64,000 nt of DNA from Heliocybe sulcata (taxonomy: Eukaryota > Basidiomycota > Agaricomycetes > Gloeophyllales > Gloeophyllaceae), in assembly GCA_004369045.1 (NCBI GenBank), contig ML213504.1, forward strand, positions 1,335,508-1,399,507, written 5' to 3'. The position numbers were made by a program, and so were the translations under genes. Under the pieces are notes generated by a model, which saw nothing but the letters and a program-made list of their open reading frames with translations, was not told where the DNA came from and ran no database searches. This document shows positions 1 through 11,591 of the stretch, one piece after another. Every line of letters begins with the position of its first letter. Within the stretch, counting starts at the first letter, position 1.

Positions 1-432
1 CGATTTGCTGGCCAAGGAGGGCATCAAGGCTGAGGTGATCAACTTGCGCAGCATTCGCCCCCTCGACATTGAGACGATCAAGAAGTCCGTCAAGAAGACC
101 AACCGGTATGTTTCGCAAGTGCCTCTATGTGGATACGACGGCTGAGTACTTCCCAGGTTGGTTACTGTCGAGGGTGGATTCCCTGCATTCGGTGTTGGGA
201 GTGAGATCTGCGCGCAAATCGTTGAGAGTGAGGCTTTTGATTACTTGGACGCCCCCGTCGAGCGTGTCACTGGTGCTGACATTCCCACCCCCGTAAGTCC
301 CTACTACGTTTTGGTAGGTCTTATCCTGACCCAGGCCGTGAATAGTACGCCAAAAACCTTGAGGACCTCGCTTTCCCTGATACTCCTCTCATTGTCAAGG
401 TTGCCAAGCGCGCCTTGTACAGGACCAACTAG
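1..432 (+). CDS. PDB1: Pyruvate dehydrogenase E1 component, beta subunit (3' end of gene)
   Basis: This is the C-terminal part of the E1 beta subunit of the mitochondrial pyruvate dehydrogenase complex, which with E1 alpha carries out thiamine-dependent decarboxylation of pyruvate. The visible residues belong to the transketolase C-terminal domain: [17 protein letters not shown], then [16 protein letters not shown], then [12 protein letters not shown], ending in [10 protein letters not shown] before the stop. Two introns are seen, 106-156 and 293-345, both GT-AG, and the reading frame is continuous across them. The start of the gene lies left of the window. It is tail to tail with HIS4, with under 200 bp between the stops. 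Identification rests on strong family similarity recognised by eye. Confidence 0.95.
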
Positions 433-621
433 CTTTCGGGACACAGGTTTCTTCAGGGTACATTGCTATGATTATTTAGACTTTCTGTAAGTATGGTAGG
501 GCTTGGCATGCCTCGTGCAATACCATCTAATGTGTGCGCCGATGATATACGGTGCATATATTCTCATTGTCAGTACACGAGATGCGCTAGACATACATAC
601 AATAAATCTCGCCTGGGGCTC

Positions 622-3279
622 CTAATTTGCTATCTGGCGCAGGCGAATACGCACAGCATTCGCGTGGGCATCGAGACCCTCGCAGTCCGCCAAGGTCGCG
701 ACAATAGGTCCGAGTACCTTCAGACCCTCTGCCGAGACTTCCTGCGATGTAATGTGCTTCTGGAATGACAGCGTGTTAACTCCACTGAACTGGCGGGCGT
801 ATCCGTTCGTGGGCAAAGTGTGATTGGTGCCAGAGGCATAGTCGCCACAGCTGTGATGATACAGGTCAGCGGCAGGTAACAGCAATCGAATACACCACCA
901 ACCTCTCAGGTGAGTATGGTCCTACGAAAACGCTTCCAGCATTCTCGACCAATGGCACCGCCTGAGAAGCCTCCTTCAAGTGCAGGATCAAGTGCTCGGG
1001 TGCATAGTCGTTGGAGAATTGAACGGCCTCCTCCACAGACGACGCCTTGACAATGATACTCTTCGCCACCGATTGACGGACAATATCGACTCGAGGAAGC
1101 GCCTTGGCTTGTTCGTCGACGGCCTTCTCAATGGCATCGAGCTGCGAAGACGTCAAGTCTACTGCGACAAGGACGACCTGGGAGTCAATGCCGTGCTCCG
1201 CTTGCGACAGCAAGTCAGCTGCAACGAAGTCAGGGTTGCCTGTACTGTCCGCGATGACCTTCACCGTACGTCAGAGACTGTGTTCGAAAGTCAACACCAT
1301 CCTACACTCACCAGCACTTCGGAAGGTCCGGCAGGCATGTCAATAGATACCAGAGCATCTGTGTCATTCTGCACCAGCATCTTCGCCGCAGTGACCCACT
1401 GATTCCCGGGCCCAAAGATCTTGTCGACCTTGGGCACCGTCTGTGTTCCGTACGCCATAGCTGCAACCGCTTGAGCTCCGCCTGCCTTCAACACTGTCGA
1501 GGCACCGACCAGCTTGGCAACATACATCACCTCCTCAGAGATGCTGCCATCGGCTTTGGGAGGCGTGGCAATGACAATCTCCTTGCAGCCTGCAACCTGA
1601 GCTGGGATTCCCAGCATGAGCGCAGTGGACGGCAGGATTGCAGTTCCTCCAGGAACATACAGGCCAACGCGCGCGACAGGACGAGCGAAGCGGGAACAGA
1701 CAACGCCAGGCATTGTTTCTACCTTGAGCGTAGAGTTCTCCGTTTGCGCTGCATGAAACTTGCGTATATTCGCGTATGCCTTGTCGATCGCCTGGCGCAC
1801 GCTCTCCTCGATCTGCATCGTCTCCTCTGGGAATGGCGCATGCATAACAGGCGACGAAAGCTTCGCCTTGTCAAACTTGGCCGTGAATTCAAGGAGAGCG
1901 GCATCTCCTCGGATACGGACTTCTTCGACAATTGGCTTGACTTTGGAAAGCATCTCGTCGGACTTTAACACAGGGCGGCGAAGAAGCTGACTTCGCTCTG
2001 ACTTGGGAATGACGGATAGGTCGTATGTCCTCATACGGATAACGTCGGTATCAGCACCGTTGAGCTTGCCGTTGCCAGACGGGACGGCAACAGGATGCGC
2101 CGGTGCGGAGCCGGTTACATTTTGTGCAAATTGGGGTTTCGCATGCCCTGGTCTCCTAGTGACCTTCTTTGCTTTTTTGTCCAGAGAACGCTCGACGTCT
2201 GCAAGGCTGACGCCGGCGGCAACACATCGGGTCAGGGCAAAGTACAAGAGGTCCGCGGTTTCGAACGCAACCTCTTCCTTTGTCTCTGCCCGACACAATT
2301 CGTCGGCCTCTTCCATTATTTTAGACCGTAAAAGAGCCTCGTCACTGAACAATCGCTTAGTATACGAGCCTTCAGGCGCCGAGGATAGCCTGGATTGCAG
2401 CGTCTTCTCTAGCGCTGATAAACCAGACAGCTGCCCGAAACATGACGGACGGTTGAGGTGGCAAAATCCGGAACCATTTTGGATGACGGAAAACTCGAGA
2501 GCGTCCGAGTCGCAATCAGAGTGGATGTAGACGACATCCTGGGTCGCACCGGATGTCTCTCCCTTTCTCCAGAGACCGTGCTTGCGCGACTGATAGACTC
2601 CTTTGCCGGTAGCGATACTCTCCTTGATGGATTCCACGGACGAGTATACCAGACCCAGGGACTTGCCACCGTGAGGATAAGAGGATACAACAGTAGGGAA
2701 GAGACCATCTGGTCTGTCAGACGCCAGTCCTGACACGAAGGCGTCTCCGACGTTGATCTGCTCTTTCGTGGATGCACCGAGAGTAAGCTGCGAGGTCGGG
2801 AGTACCAGAGCAGCTTTCGCCCCTAGGATTTCGCGGATAGTGGACTGGGATGGTGGTTCGGGGGTAGTAGGAAGCACATACGCGGAAGAGTCGGAGAAGA
2901 AGCGCATGACAGACGAGATCAAGTCGAGATCGAGGGCTGGTGTTTTGATCAACACACCGGACACACCTTCACGTAGCCTGTCAGTCACAGCGCTGACATT
3001 GGCGACATCCAGCAGCAAGAGGATCCGATCTGCTGGCAGAGTCCCAGCAATCTCTTTTGCCCATGCAACCGGGATGATGACCTTTTCTGCGCCACCATCC
3101 AGAAAAGCCACAATTTCGTCAAGGTTGAAAGAGGAGTCATGGTCGAAGAGAATATACCGTCTGCAGGTCTCGCTGACTGGGACCTGCGCCAGCGATGATA
3201 CTATGACGGGTCCAATACGACCGAGCGCATCAACAAGAGCACTGTCGGCACTTTCGAGCAGAGGTAAGAAGACGGACAT
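622..3279 (-). CDS. HIS4: Trifunctional histidine biosynthesis protein (PRA-CH / PRA-PH / histidinol dehydrogenase)
   Basis: This fused enzyme catalyses steps 2, 3 and the last two oxidations of histidine synthesis. Domain order is a fungal N-terminal region (about 1-230), phosphoribosyl-AMP cyclohydrolase with the metal motif [11 protein letters not shown] and [10 protein letters not shown], phosphoribosyl-ATP pyrophosphatase with [12 protein letters not shown] and [10 protein letters not shown], and then histidinol dehydrogenase with [19 protein letters not shown] and [13 protein letters not shown]. Introns at 1259-1311 and 851-902 restore SEVL/VIAD and [14 protein letters not shown]; the exons sum to 850 codons plus stop. 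The start was placed at [10 protein letters not shown] rather than at an in-frame ATG 30 codons upstream, because the upstream part lies in AT-rich promoter-like DNA. The gene is divergent from the tRNA-Gln gene. Length matches fungal HIS4. Confidence 0.96.
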
Positions 3280-3316
3280 GACTGAAGAATGCGAAGCGCA
3301 TCGCAGCAAGATAAGA

Positions 3317-3364
3317 TAAATGACTCGTTGGATCTTCCTTACATTATTTGACTTTATATATATT
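3317..3364 (-). promoter_or_regulatory. HIS4 promoter elements: Gcn4-like site and TATA box
   Basis: Reading away from HIS4, the AT-rich stretch at 3352-3363 contains TATATATA about 75-85 bp upstream of the ATG, a normal place for a fungal TATA box. At 3320-3326 is ATGACTC, which matches eight of nine bases of the Gcn4/Cpc1 consensus when the following GT is included. A GATA motif lies beside it (AGATAA). The Gcn4-like site lies downstream of the TATA box, which is unusual for an activator site, so its role is an inference only. Confidence 0.4.
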
Positions 3365-3383
3365 GACATAAATGAATTTATAT

Positions 3384-3473
3384 GGCCTTATAGTGTAGTG
3401 GTCTTATCACATCGGATTTTGATTTAGTTTCTGGCGATTTCCGATAACCCAGGTTCGAGTCCTGGTAAGGCCT
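3384..3473 (+). tRNA. tRNA-Gln (anticodon TTG) with a 16-nt intron
   Basis: The acceptor stem GGCCTTA pairs perfectly with TAAGGCC. The D arm region is GTGTAGTGGTCTTATCAC, the anticodon stem is TCGGA/TCCGA, and the T arm is CAGG-TTCGAGT-CCTG. The anticodon TTG sits at 3419-3421, reading CAA (Gln). An intron of about 16 nt at 3423-3438 follows position 37, the canonical place for eukaryotic nuclear tRNA introns. A T-rich run follows at 3483-3487, as expected for Pol III termination. It lies about 100 bp upstream of HIS4 on the opposite strand. Confidence 0.95.
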
Positions 3474-3870
3474 TCATTAATTATTTTTCCTCGTTCCGAT
3501 AGAATACTAATGGAGGTCTGATCCGGAGGTGATTCAGGCCAATTTGGCCGGGATACTGTGATCAGAGCTAGCACTCAAATTTGAACGTTTGAACTTTGAA
3601 GTTGAGGCGTGAGAATAATTCAGTGGCAATGTGTAAACGGTTAAATAGCAATCCGGAGTTCATCGTTTTGCCTCTTCCCGCAATCTCGTCTTCGGATCGA
3701 TCGATCAAAACTGAGGCGGTCGTCGGAGGGGATAATGAACGTAATGAACGACTTTACATGTCTTGAAGACACGCAGAATGTGGAGAGTATGTCCCTTAGG
3801 AGGCTGTCGATGCTGGAATAAAGGCGTTAACTGGTAGGAGCCCAGCCCGTGATACGACTCTTTGCGATAA

Positions 3871-3940
3871 CACAGAAGACTCATGCCCACTGCGGTACAT
3901 GCCGCACACAGAAGACTCAAGCCCACCACGGTACATGCCG
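3871..3940 (+). repeat. Two imperfect 34-bp direct repeats in a promoter
   Basis: Two copies, 3871-3904 and 3907-3940, both begin CACAGAAGACTCA and end GGTACATGCCG, with a period of 36 bp and a few substitutions in the middle. They lie 130-200 bp upstream of the aldo/keto reductase start, so they may be duplicated promoter elements. No function is shown by the sequence. Confidence 0.7.
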
Positions 3941-3982
3941 CGGCTAGGGATACACGCAAGCACGGCATGCGGCCAAACATCA

Positions 3983-3990
3983 CATATAAT
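3983..3990 (+). promoter_or_regulatory. TATA-like box upstream of the aldo/keto reductase
   Basis: The run CATATAATAG lies about 80 bp upstream of the ATG at 4071, a plausible core-promoter position. The surrounding sequence is GC-rich, so the AT run stands out. Confidence 0.4.
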
Positions 3991-4070
3991 AGTTTGGAGC
4001 CAGCAACGACCGGACGAACGTCCCTGCCCAACACTATCTACCGTAACCGAGTCGAACGCGCATATTCAAG

Positions 4071-5350
4071 ATGGTCAAGACACTCCCCTTCGCTGACATC
4101 AAGGTCCCAGTCCCCGGGTTCGGAGCCATGGGTCTGAGCTTTGGCTTTGGCTCCAACCTGTCCCTCGAGGAGGCGGAGCCCGTCTTGCTGAAAGCAATTG
4201 AGCTAGGATGCACTTTCTGGGACACTGCGGTAAGTCGGCCATCCACCGATCCGAATGGCAACTCCGCAGGGATGTTGATGAGGGAGAAACCAGGTCGTCT
4301 ACGGTGCCGGCGTCAATGAGAAGCTTCTCGGGGACTTCATCAGGAAGCACAACGTCCGCGACAAGGTTTTTAGTACGTCGCCTGGAGCCCCTGGCCCGAC
4401 GAGATCCGTATCGCTGACATCTGCTTACAGTTGCCTCGAAGTGCGGCTTCGCCAGCTACGGCGCCGGAGGCAAACCAGTCGTGACCAACTCCCCCGCCCA
4501 CATCAAGGAGACTATCGACGCCTCCATTGAGAGACTCGGCTTCACTCCTGATCTCTACTACTTGCACCGAATGGATCCTAGTGCGCAATATTGTTGATGA
4601 GGGGGAGGGGGCGCTGACCTTGGTTCTAGACACACCTCTCGAGGAGTCCATCCCGGCCCTTGATGAGATCCGCAAGGCAGGCAAGACCAAGTATATTGGT
4701 CTTTCCGAGTGCTCTGCGAAGACTTTGAGGAAAGCCAACTCGAGTCAGTATTCTCACTTCCTATCCCTTGATCATTCGATAGCTGATTTCCACATGACTC
4801 GAACAGTTGCCAAGATCGACGCTCTTCAGGCTGAGTATTCCGCATTTGAGACGTTGCACGAGACAGATGACCTCATCTCGACGAGCAAGGAGCTCGGCGT
4901 GGCATATGTCGCCTACAGCCCCCTCGGCCACGGCTGGCTGGTCGACGACTTCCAGTTCAAGTCTCCCGACGACTTCGCACCCGACGACTTCCGCCGCTCC
5001 TGTGAGCCTTCCCTCCCTGCCCCTGATGACGTGACAACGCTAACACGCTAACAGCTCCCAAGTTCCAAGGCGAGAACTTCTACAAGAACAAGGCCATTGT
5101 CGACGAGATCAAGAAGCTCGCCGCACGGAAGGGCTGTACCACCACCCAGATCGCACTCGCCTGGGTCATGGCTCAGGGTATGATTCCTATCCCCGGCACG
5201 ACCAAGGCGAAGCGCTTGGAGGAGAACTTCGCCGCGGGAGATATCGAGCTCACCGAGGAGGAGCTCAAGGCGATGCGTCAAATTGTCGATTCCGCCAAGC
5301 CGGTTGGTAACAGATACAGCGAGACGAACCAGGCACTGGTGGGACATTAA
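4071..5350 (+). CDS. Aldo/keto reductase (pyridoxal reductase / auxin-induced AKR type)
   Basis: This is an NADPH-dependent TIM-barrel oxidoreductase of the AKR superfamily that reduces carbonyl groups. Six exons join in frame (introns 4230-4293, 4373-4430, 4581-4629, 4744-4806, 5002-5054) and sum to 330 codons plus stop, the normal family length. The catalytic tetrad is visible: Asp in FWDTA, Tyr in VVYGAGVNE, Lys in IASKCGF and His in YYLHRMDP. The NADPH-binding end has [15 protein letters not shown]. The subfamily resembles YakC/perakine reductase-like proteins, common in fungi in several paralogues, so the physiological substrate cannot be named. Its promoter carries a tandem duplication. 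TspO follows on the same strand 354 bp downstream. Confidence 0.95.
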
Positions 5351-5704
5351 GAGAGCGGTAAGCTAACTTGAAGGATGTGTATAGCCCGGAGAAGTGTATA
5401 AGCAGAAAATGGTCAGTGTACAAGTAAAAATCGCAATGAATCCTTCCGTCAGTTTAGCTGTCCGCAAACGCTTCCCCCCCTCTCATAGCAGGGCAACCGA
5501 CATAGACATCGTTTACAATGTTCTGATAAAGGGGATCTAACCATGGTGCGACAGACCGATCTAATCTACTGTGGCTGTGCTATGTTTTGACCCGACATGG
5601 TTCTGAGACCGTACAGAGGTATGACATCATCATGTCGCATTCGATCGGCGATCTGCAGGCTATAAGCACACGCACCTCCCACTTGCTGCGGTGTCGTTGC
5701 AGCC

Positions 5705-6545
5705 ATGTCGCTATTTGCTAACCTACCCAGCATTTTGTACTCAATTCCCAGAAATCCTATAACAGCGGTCGGGCTGCCGCTGACCCTCGGGCTATTGAGC
5801 GGAAGGAGCACGAGGGAAGTCGTCCAAAGTCAGTGGTACCACGTACGTGCACGTCTGCTGTAGCCTGCTCGAGTTATCGACTAACTATTATTCTTAGTGT
5901 CTATACACCCCACCAGGACGTCCGCCTGCACGGGTCTTCCCGGTCGTGTGGCCACTTCTCTATGTCGGTCAGTAGGAGACGTGTCCAGGCAGACACTGCG
6001 TAATAACTATCGCCGTGCAGCTATGGGATATGCTTCTCATCTTGCGGTAAAAGCATATGACTCCAGCTACTCGGCTTCAACGAGGTACGACATGACCCTG
6101 GCGTCTCAGCTTCAGATGGAATGACGAGGAACTCGCGCATAGAAATGAGATTTCCCTAGGACTTGGCCTGTACTACACGCAGCTTGCATTCAACTGCCTG
6201 TGGACACCTCTCTTCTTCAACTACAAGCAGGTGTGTATATCCGGATCCGGCGCACATCCTACTCAGTACTGATCATCCTCCCTAAGGTCGGTTGGGCACT
6301 CATAGATAGTATCCTTCTCGCTGGCACCTCGTTCTATATGACCGTGCGTATATGTCCATCGCGCCCAGTTCGTTCATTATGCTCATAACTCTCGGTAATA
6401 TCGGTAGAAAACACTCGATGCTCCAACCTCGTCAAAGACGACGTACTTGCTGCTTCCTTACTGCGCATGGCTATCTTTCGCAACTTATCTGAACGGCGGT
6501 ATATGGTGGCTTAACCGTAACCGCACTCTAAACAAGGACATGTAA
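5705..6545 (+). CDS. TspO/MBR-family translocator protein (peripheral benzodiazepine receptor homologue)
   Basis: TspO/MBR proteins are small five-helix membrane proteins that bind porphyrins and sterols, in mitochondrial outer or other membranes. Six exons (introns 5843-5897, 5968-6020, 6085-6142, 6231-6286, 6344-6407) sum to 184 codons plus stop, close to family size. Recognisable family pieces are PPGRPPARVFPVVWPLLYV, AMGYASHLAVKAYD, LGLGLYYTQLAFNCLWTPLFF, QVGWALIDSILLAGTSF and LLPYCAWLSFATYLNGGIWWLN. The last matches the CRAC-adjacent helix 5 of animal TSPO. The aligned order of all five helices makes the assignment firm. The ligand in this organism is not known from sequence. Confidence 0.93.
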
Positions 6546-7035
6546 TCGTATTAATGTAGGTTATTGTACATGCCACAACAACCCGTAGGATCTTGGAATG
6601 TATAGTTATAATTCTAGGACAATTTAACTTGCTCAGTCAATCATGGTGACGTTTACCCTCCTATGGAACAGCCAACGTCTGCGCTTCTCTTCCACGATGG
6701 GATAACTGGTGTGTCCGGAGCGGAATCAGCGCACCATGCAGAGCAAGCTCAACGTTCAATATCACATTCTACGGGACAAAGGCACATGGCAATGCATACA
6801 TCCACCCACAAAGCAAGAGCACGATCACAGAACACATCATGATTCGGCTGTTTCGATACTGAGACAGAGATCTTCCGAGCACGTCGCCATTTTGGAACGG
6901 AGAATCCAGAACCGGAAGAGCCACGAGAAGCGGAGAAGTTCCAGGAGACAACAGAGCTAGATGAGAAGCCACGCCAGAGGAATCTAGTAGCAAGGGACAA
7001 TCATAAGTTAAGCTGGCCGAATCAATAACCGCTCC
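6546..7035. other. Intergenic region between TspO and the coiled-coil gene
   Basis: Two convergent genes end on either side. The short open frames here show no family features and no convincing splice pattern, so I see only 3' untranslated and spacer sequence. Confidence 0.5.
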
Positions 7036-10000
7036 TTAACGACGTTTCCTGGTCTTTGCCCGGGGTGCAGCGGGAGTTTCGGGTGCCTAGTGGACTGTAG
7101 CATACACCAACAGTAGAGAGCGATGTCCGTACCTTGCGCTTATCACCGTCACCTTGATGTCTCGCAGATTTCCGAGTACCAATCTTCTGCTCTTGATATG
7201 TGAACACTCGGATATTTCGCATGTGGAAGGGGACTTACGGCTCGTCGGCTGGGTTTGCCAGATACAGCATCCGTAGGAGAAGGTTCGCCTTCCCTGTCTC
7301 TCTTGCCGAGGCTCCCGCTCGACTCGCGTCTTGTCATCGTCTCCGCTACTTTTGGTTTACGAACAGCCTTAGGTGTAGAGACCTTGTCGACCGACACAAT
7401 GGGAGACACCCGTCGATCATCATCGAAATCGACAATCTCGTCCGATCCATCCGTAGCGAGGCTTGTGAATGTGGTCCTGGTCAGCACTACGGTTTGATGA
7501 GCTGCGGGAAGTACAGAGGTGGTAGCATTTTCAGTAGCAGGTTTGTCGACAGCCGTAGTCTTCGGCGCTGGAGGTCCCATTGCACCGTTCTTTGGACCAG
7601 GCGTCTGTCTTCCCACCACCTCAGTTAGCGACGACTGATACCTGTAGATATTGGCAGCCGGACTCGGGGCTAGTGGACGTGCGTCTGCACGGCGAGCCGC
7701 AGGAGTTGTTCGACCAGTGATGCCTCCGTCATCCTCGTTCGTAGACTAGAAAATGCACCTCAGATGTCAGTCCTCAGCCAAAACAAATAGGAAAGGAATA
7801 GCTTGCCGGTGCATCTCTGTCGGGGGCCTTAGCGATAGTGACATGCTGCTGCGCGTGTGCCGGGGAGCTGCTGAGTTGCGAAGATAGCCACTGGTCCAGA
7901 TCTATCATTGATCGACTCTCGTTGCCGGCCTGCGCCTGTGCTCTCGCCTGCAGAGCGTACATCCGTGAAACTGTAAGCGCGCGGCAAGGAAGCCTTACCT
8001 GGGAGCTCAGATGGCGGGCCAACGTCGACTCCAGTAACTTATTGCGAGCTTGTAGAGATTTTAGGGCCAAATCCCTCTGTACCACGGCTTTATAGTTGCT
8101 GTCGTACCAGCTGGCGTACGCAACGCACCTTTCTCAGTTCATTACCTTTAGCAATTAGCTCCTGCTCATAGGATGACTCCGCTGTCCGAGTGAGGTTGCC
8201 AACGAAGGCCTTCTCCTCCTCGCTCTGCGCCAACAATTGGTCAAGTGCATTAGCGATCTCACATTACATACCAAGTCTCCGGAGATATATCGGTCCGCAA
8301 TTCGCCTGGCTCTTTCTTCAAGCTCTGCCTTCGATGCACTTAGCAAGCCCATCCGAGTTTCGAGATCACTTGCAGACTTCTCATGGTGAAGCGAGATTTG
8401 CTTCGCGTGCTCGGCTTCTCTGGAAAGTCTTTCGTATTTCAGTTCGAGAGCATGGAATTCTTCCCTTAAAGTCTGCTGGGTTTTGATAGCTTCCAACAGA
8501 TCGTGATCCGTTTGACGGGAACGATCAGTCTCCGCCTTCAACTTTCCCTCAAAGTCTTCCTGCGTCCCAGTCGCCTTCGTCTTGACATCCATCAATTGCC
8601 TCGCGCTGGCCTCCTGAACGCGGTGCACTTCGTCTTTCGCCTCAGCCAGCTGTGATTCCATCTGCACTTTCTGTTCTTGAAGAACCCGAATGTCAGCTGT
8701 CAGGGCGCTGGTGGCGGCCTCCAGATTGCGCTGTTGCACAGTAAGAACCATAAATGCGACCGAATCGGGAATTTTACCGCGTACGACGCTTCCGCGTTCA
8801 CCAGCCGTTCCTGCAGCTGGAAGTCAGTAAAACGACAGAAAAGGAGGAACCGATAGGGTAACCTGAAGATCTCCATTAGATTCTTTGGTGATTCGCAACG
8901 TCACGCTCTGATCCTCGAAGCGTTCTTGCAGGACCTACGGTCCCATGAGTAGTGCGTGTAGATTCAAACGCATCCTTTACTCACGCGGAGTTCCGTCGAA
9001 CATCCATGCGACCTCGTAAGTTATGAGATAGTGAAACTTGGCCTCCCCATGAGCGAACATACCTGTCTCTGTATCGATCTACTTCCTTCTCTTTCTCCGC
9101 CAGAATGGACGCTGTCCCCTCGAGCTTAGCGCTGAGAGTCGCATTTTGGGAGGACAGGTTCTCTGTCTGAGAGGCCAACCCGTCGGCACGAGAACGTGTC
9201 TCCATTAAAGTCGTTTGCAAGGATTGGATTTCATCTGCTTTCCGTTGCATGTCCATCTCCGCATGCGACAGCCTGGGCAGCATGGTCAGTCGTCTAGAAG
9301 AAAACGTCCTTAAGACTTACCTATTAGTGAGCTCATTGACGACATCCACCGATGCTTGGCACCGCGCTTTAGAGTCTGCAAGCTCGACGCACACGTTCCG
9401 TAACTCGAGGGTTCGATCATTTAACTGAATATCTAGATGGGACACTCTAAAATGATGACTCATCAACAAAAAACGCATTGGCTGGGCACTATATTACCTG
9501 TCTTTAAACTCAACCATGTTCCTGTCCTGCGTTTCTAGAGTCTGAATCAACGCATTTATGCGCGAGTCGCGTTCATGCAGTGCTTCCGTCTGAGAACATA
9601 GGCTGCCGAAGAAATTGGACCTCAGCGAATGCTCACGGAAACGCGTTAAATGAGGCATACTCGGCTCTCAGGTGCTCTAGGCTGAGCAGTTCTGCGGCAC
9701 ATTCGTCCACTCGGCGTCGCAGCTCGACATTCCTGGGATGCAGGTTATGTTTGGTTGGCACCCAGAAGAAGACAGGAGCGTACCCTTCCTTCAAAGAGCT
9801 AGCTTCTTCAAGCTGCAGATCCTTCTTCCTCAGGCTTTCCGTAGCATCTTCCATTCTGTTACGATCTGAGTACGCTTCATTCCATCGCCGACGAGAAAGT
9901 ACATACTGAGCTCGTAGCACTTCGAGTCTACTCTCGCTACTGGCCGCACTGACCAGTGCGTCCATCAGTTCTTTGCGCTGCTCCTGTAGACGAATTGAAA

Positions 10001-11591
10001 GGTCTGAGAGGCGAGAAGCTACCGGAGCGTCTGTAAGAAGGGTAAGCCCCACAAGTCCCAGGACGCTCACTCATGTCGTCAACGCGGTTGGCTGAAGCGC
10101 GGAGAGCTTGTCCATCTATCCGCCGGGTTTCTTCGAGTTCCGCGATCCGGGCATTTGCTTGAATCAACTCTGAGCCCGAGGAAGTCAATTGGTCGCGTAG
10201 GAGGTCCACCACTTGCTGTGCTATCGGCCACAGGAATGCGTCAAAATTCATAATCTTGCATGAGAGCGGACTTACTGTTCGTGGTCTGCGTCTGGAGTTC
10301 CTTGATGATGTCCTTGGTCTTCGACGCACGGAGATAATCTCCGTCTTCTCCGACAAGTGGCTCAATCGCTGTTTTGCAGCACCCTGAGCATGTCAGAGGA
10401 CTAAAGCAAGTCGAGTAACCCACTTCGGAGAGACTCGGCTATCGTTTTCCTAAGGTCGCTGAGCTCGGGCAGAGATGATTTGATAGTTTTCACAGTTCCG
10501 AACGCTTCTCTAGACTCAGATTCAAGTTCGCTCATGCGCGATCGCATTCGGGCGATGCTGCGAGCAATGGTGGCATCAGTCATCATAACCAGCGAAGGAC
10601 GCAACATGTTGGTACCTCTCACGACTCGACTCTATTTCTTTCAACGAGTGTTGCTTCAGGTGGCTCCAGCGACGTTCAGCGTCACCCTTCTCCTTTTGGG
10701 ATATTTCGGCTTGGTGCTTCATCTCCTTCACTTGACGACGCTGTCCAAAAGATATTATCAGAACTCCGGCAAGCTATATGCGCCCCGTCTAGTACCAGTT
10801 CTTCAAGCTCAATCTTGGTATTCCTCAGATCAGTCGCCCCTCGCATCATAACCATGGAAATGTCGTCTTCCGGTACAGCGCCATTGAAGCTGACCTCAGA
10901 AGGCGCTCTAGAATGCCGAGCCGTAGACGACTGGAGTGAAGGAGTGGCCCTGGAAAGACCGAAGATGGAGTTTGGTGCACCATTTCTCGCTTCCCAGGCG
11001 GACCGCTGCACCATCGGCGCCTCATCCGCTACAGAGAGATGAGAAGGGCCGCGGGTAAGAAGTCTCGCACATCGTACCTAAGATATCCACAGCTTCTATA
11101 GGAGCATTCACAATATTATTCTCCGAATCTGCATGCTCTCTCTTGATCTCCTTATGCGATGAGGGAACATGGACGTTGCTCGCGGGTATAGCGACTTTCG
11201 TGAAGCCATGAGGGAACAAGGAAGGATGTTGCTGCGAAGTTCGAAGGATGTTTGTACGAGCATATGCACCTTGCCTCACAACCGGAGAGGCTGGATCATC
11301 TGGAGAAGATTCTGCAAGAGCCAGGGATCTATGACCAAGGAGAGACCGATGTTGTCGAGTATTCTGATTCTGACTTCTCCGCATGTCGAGACAAGGAGAT
11401 ATTATCCCGGACTCTTCAAGCGCGTTAACTAGAGGACGAAAAGGCGGCGACTGGGGACGAGTTAACGTGTTTGCGTCGGAGCCCGAGCCTGCAGAATCGG
11501 ACTGCCGCCTAAACGAGAACCGAGGCTGAGGTTTCCCGTTGGCGCCGTCAAGGAGCGGTCGACTGACACCGATAAAGCGTTCCCCAGCCAT
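7036..11591 (-). CDS. Large coiled-coil protein with disordered N-terminus and basic C-terminal tail, unidentified
   Basis: I do not recognise this gene. From 11591 an N-terminal region rich in Ser, Arg and Pro (about 250 residues, starting MAGERFIGVSRPLLDG) is followed by many exons with heptad-like, Glu/Lys/Leu/Arg-rich sequence, for example IARMRSRMSELESESREAF, LTSSGSELIQANARIAELE and ALTADIRVLQEQKVQMESQ. This implies a long coiled coil across most of the protein. The last exons carry a low-complexity Ser/Thr/Pro region and end in a strongly basic stretch, KRK then AKTRKRR before the stop at 7036, which looks like a nuclear localisation or nucleic-acid-binding tail. Many introns of about 50 nt are present and some boundaries are uncertain. 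A structural role in nuclear or chromosome organisation is only a guess. Confidence 0.75.

Larger units (their letters stand above)
3474..4070. other. Intergenic region between tRNA-Gln and aldo/keto reductase
   Basis: No convincing coding sequence. It holds the upstream region of the aldo/keto reductase, including a short tandem repeat and a TATA-like box listed separately. Confidence 0.6.
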
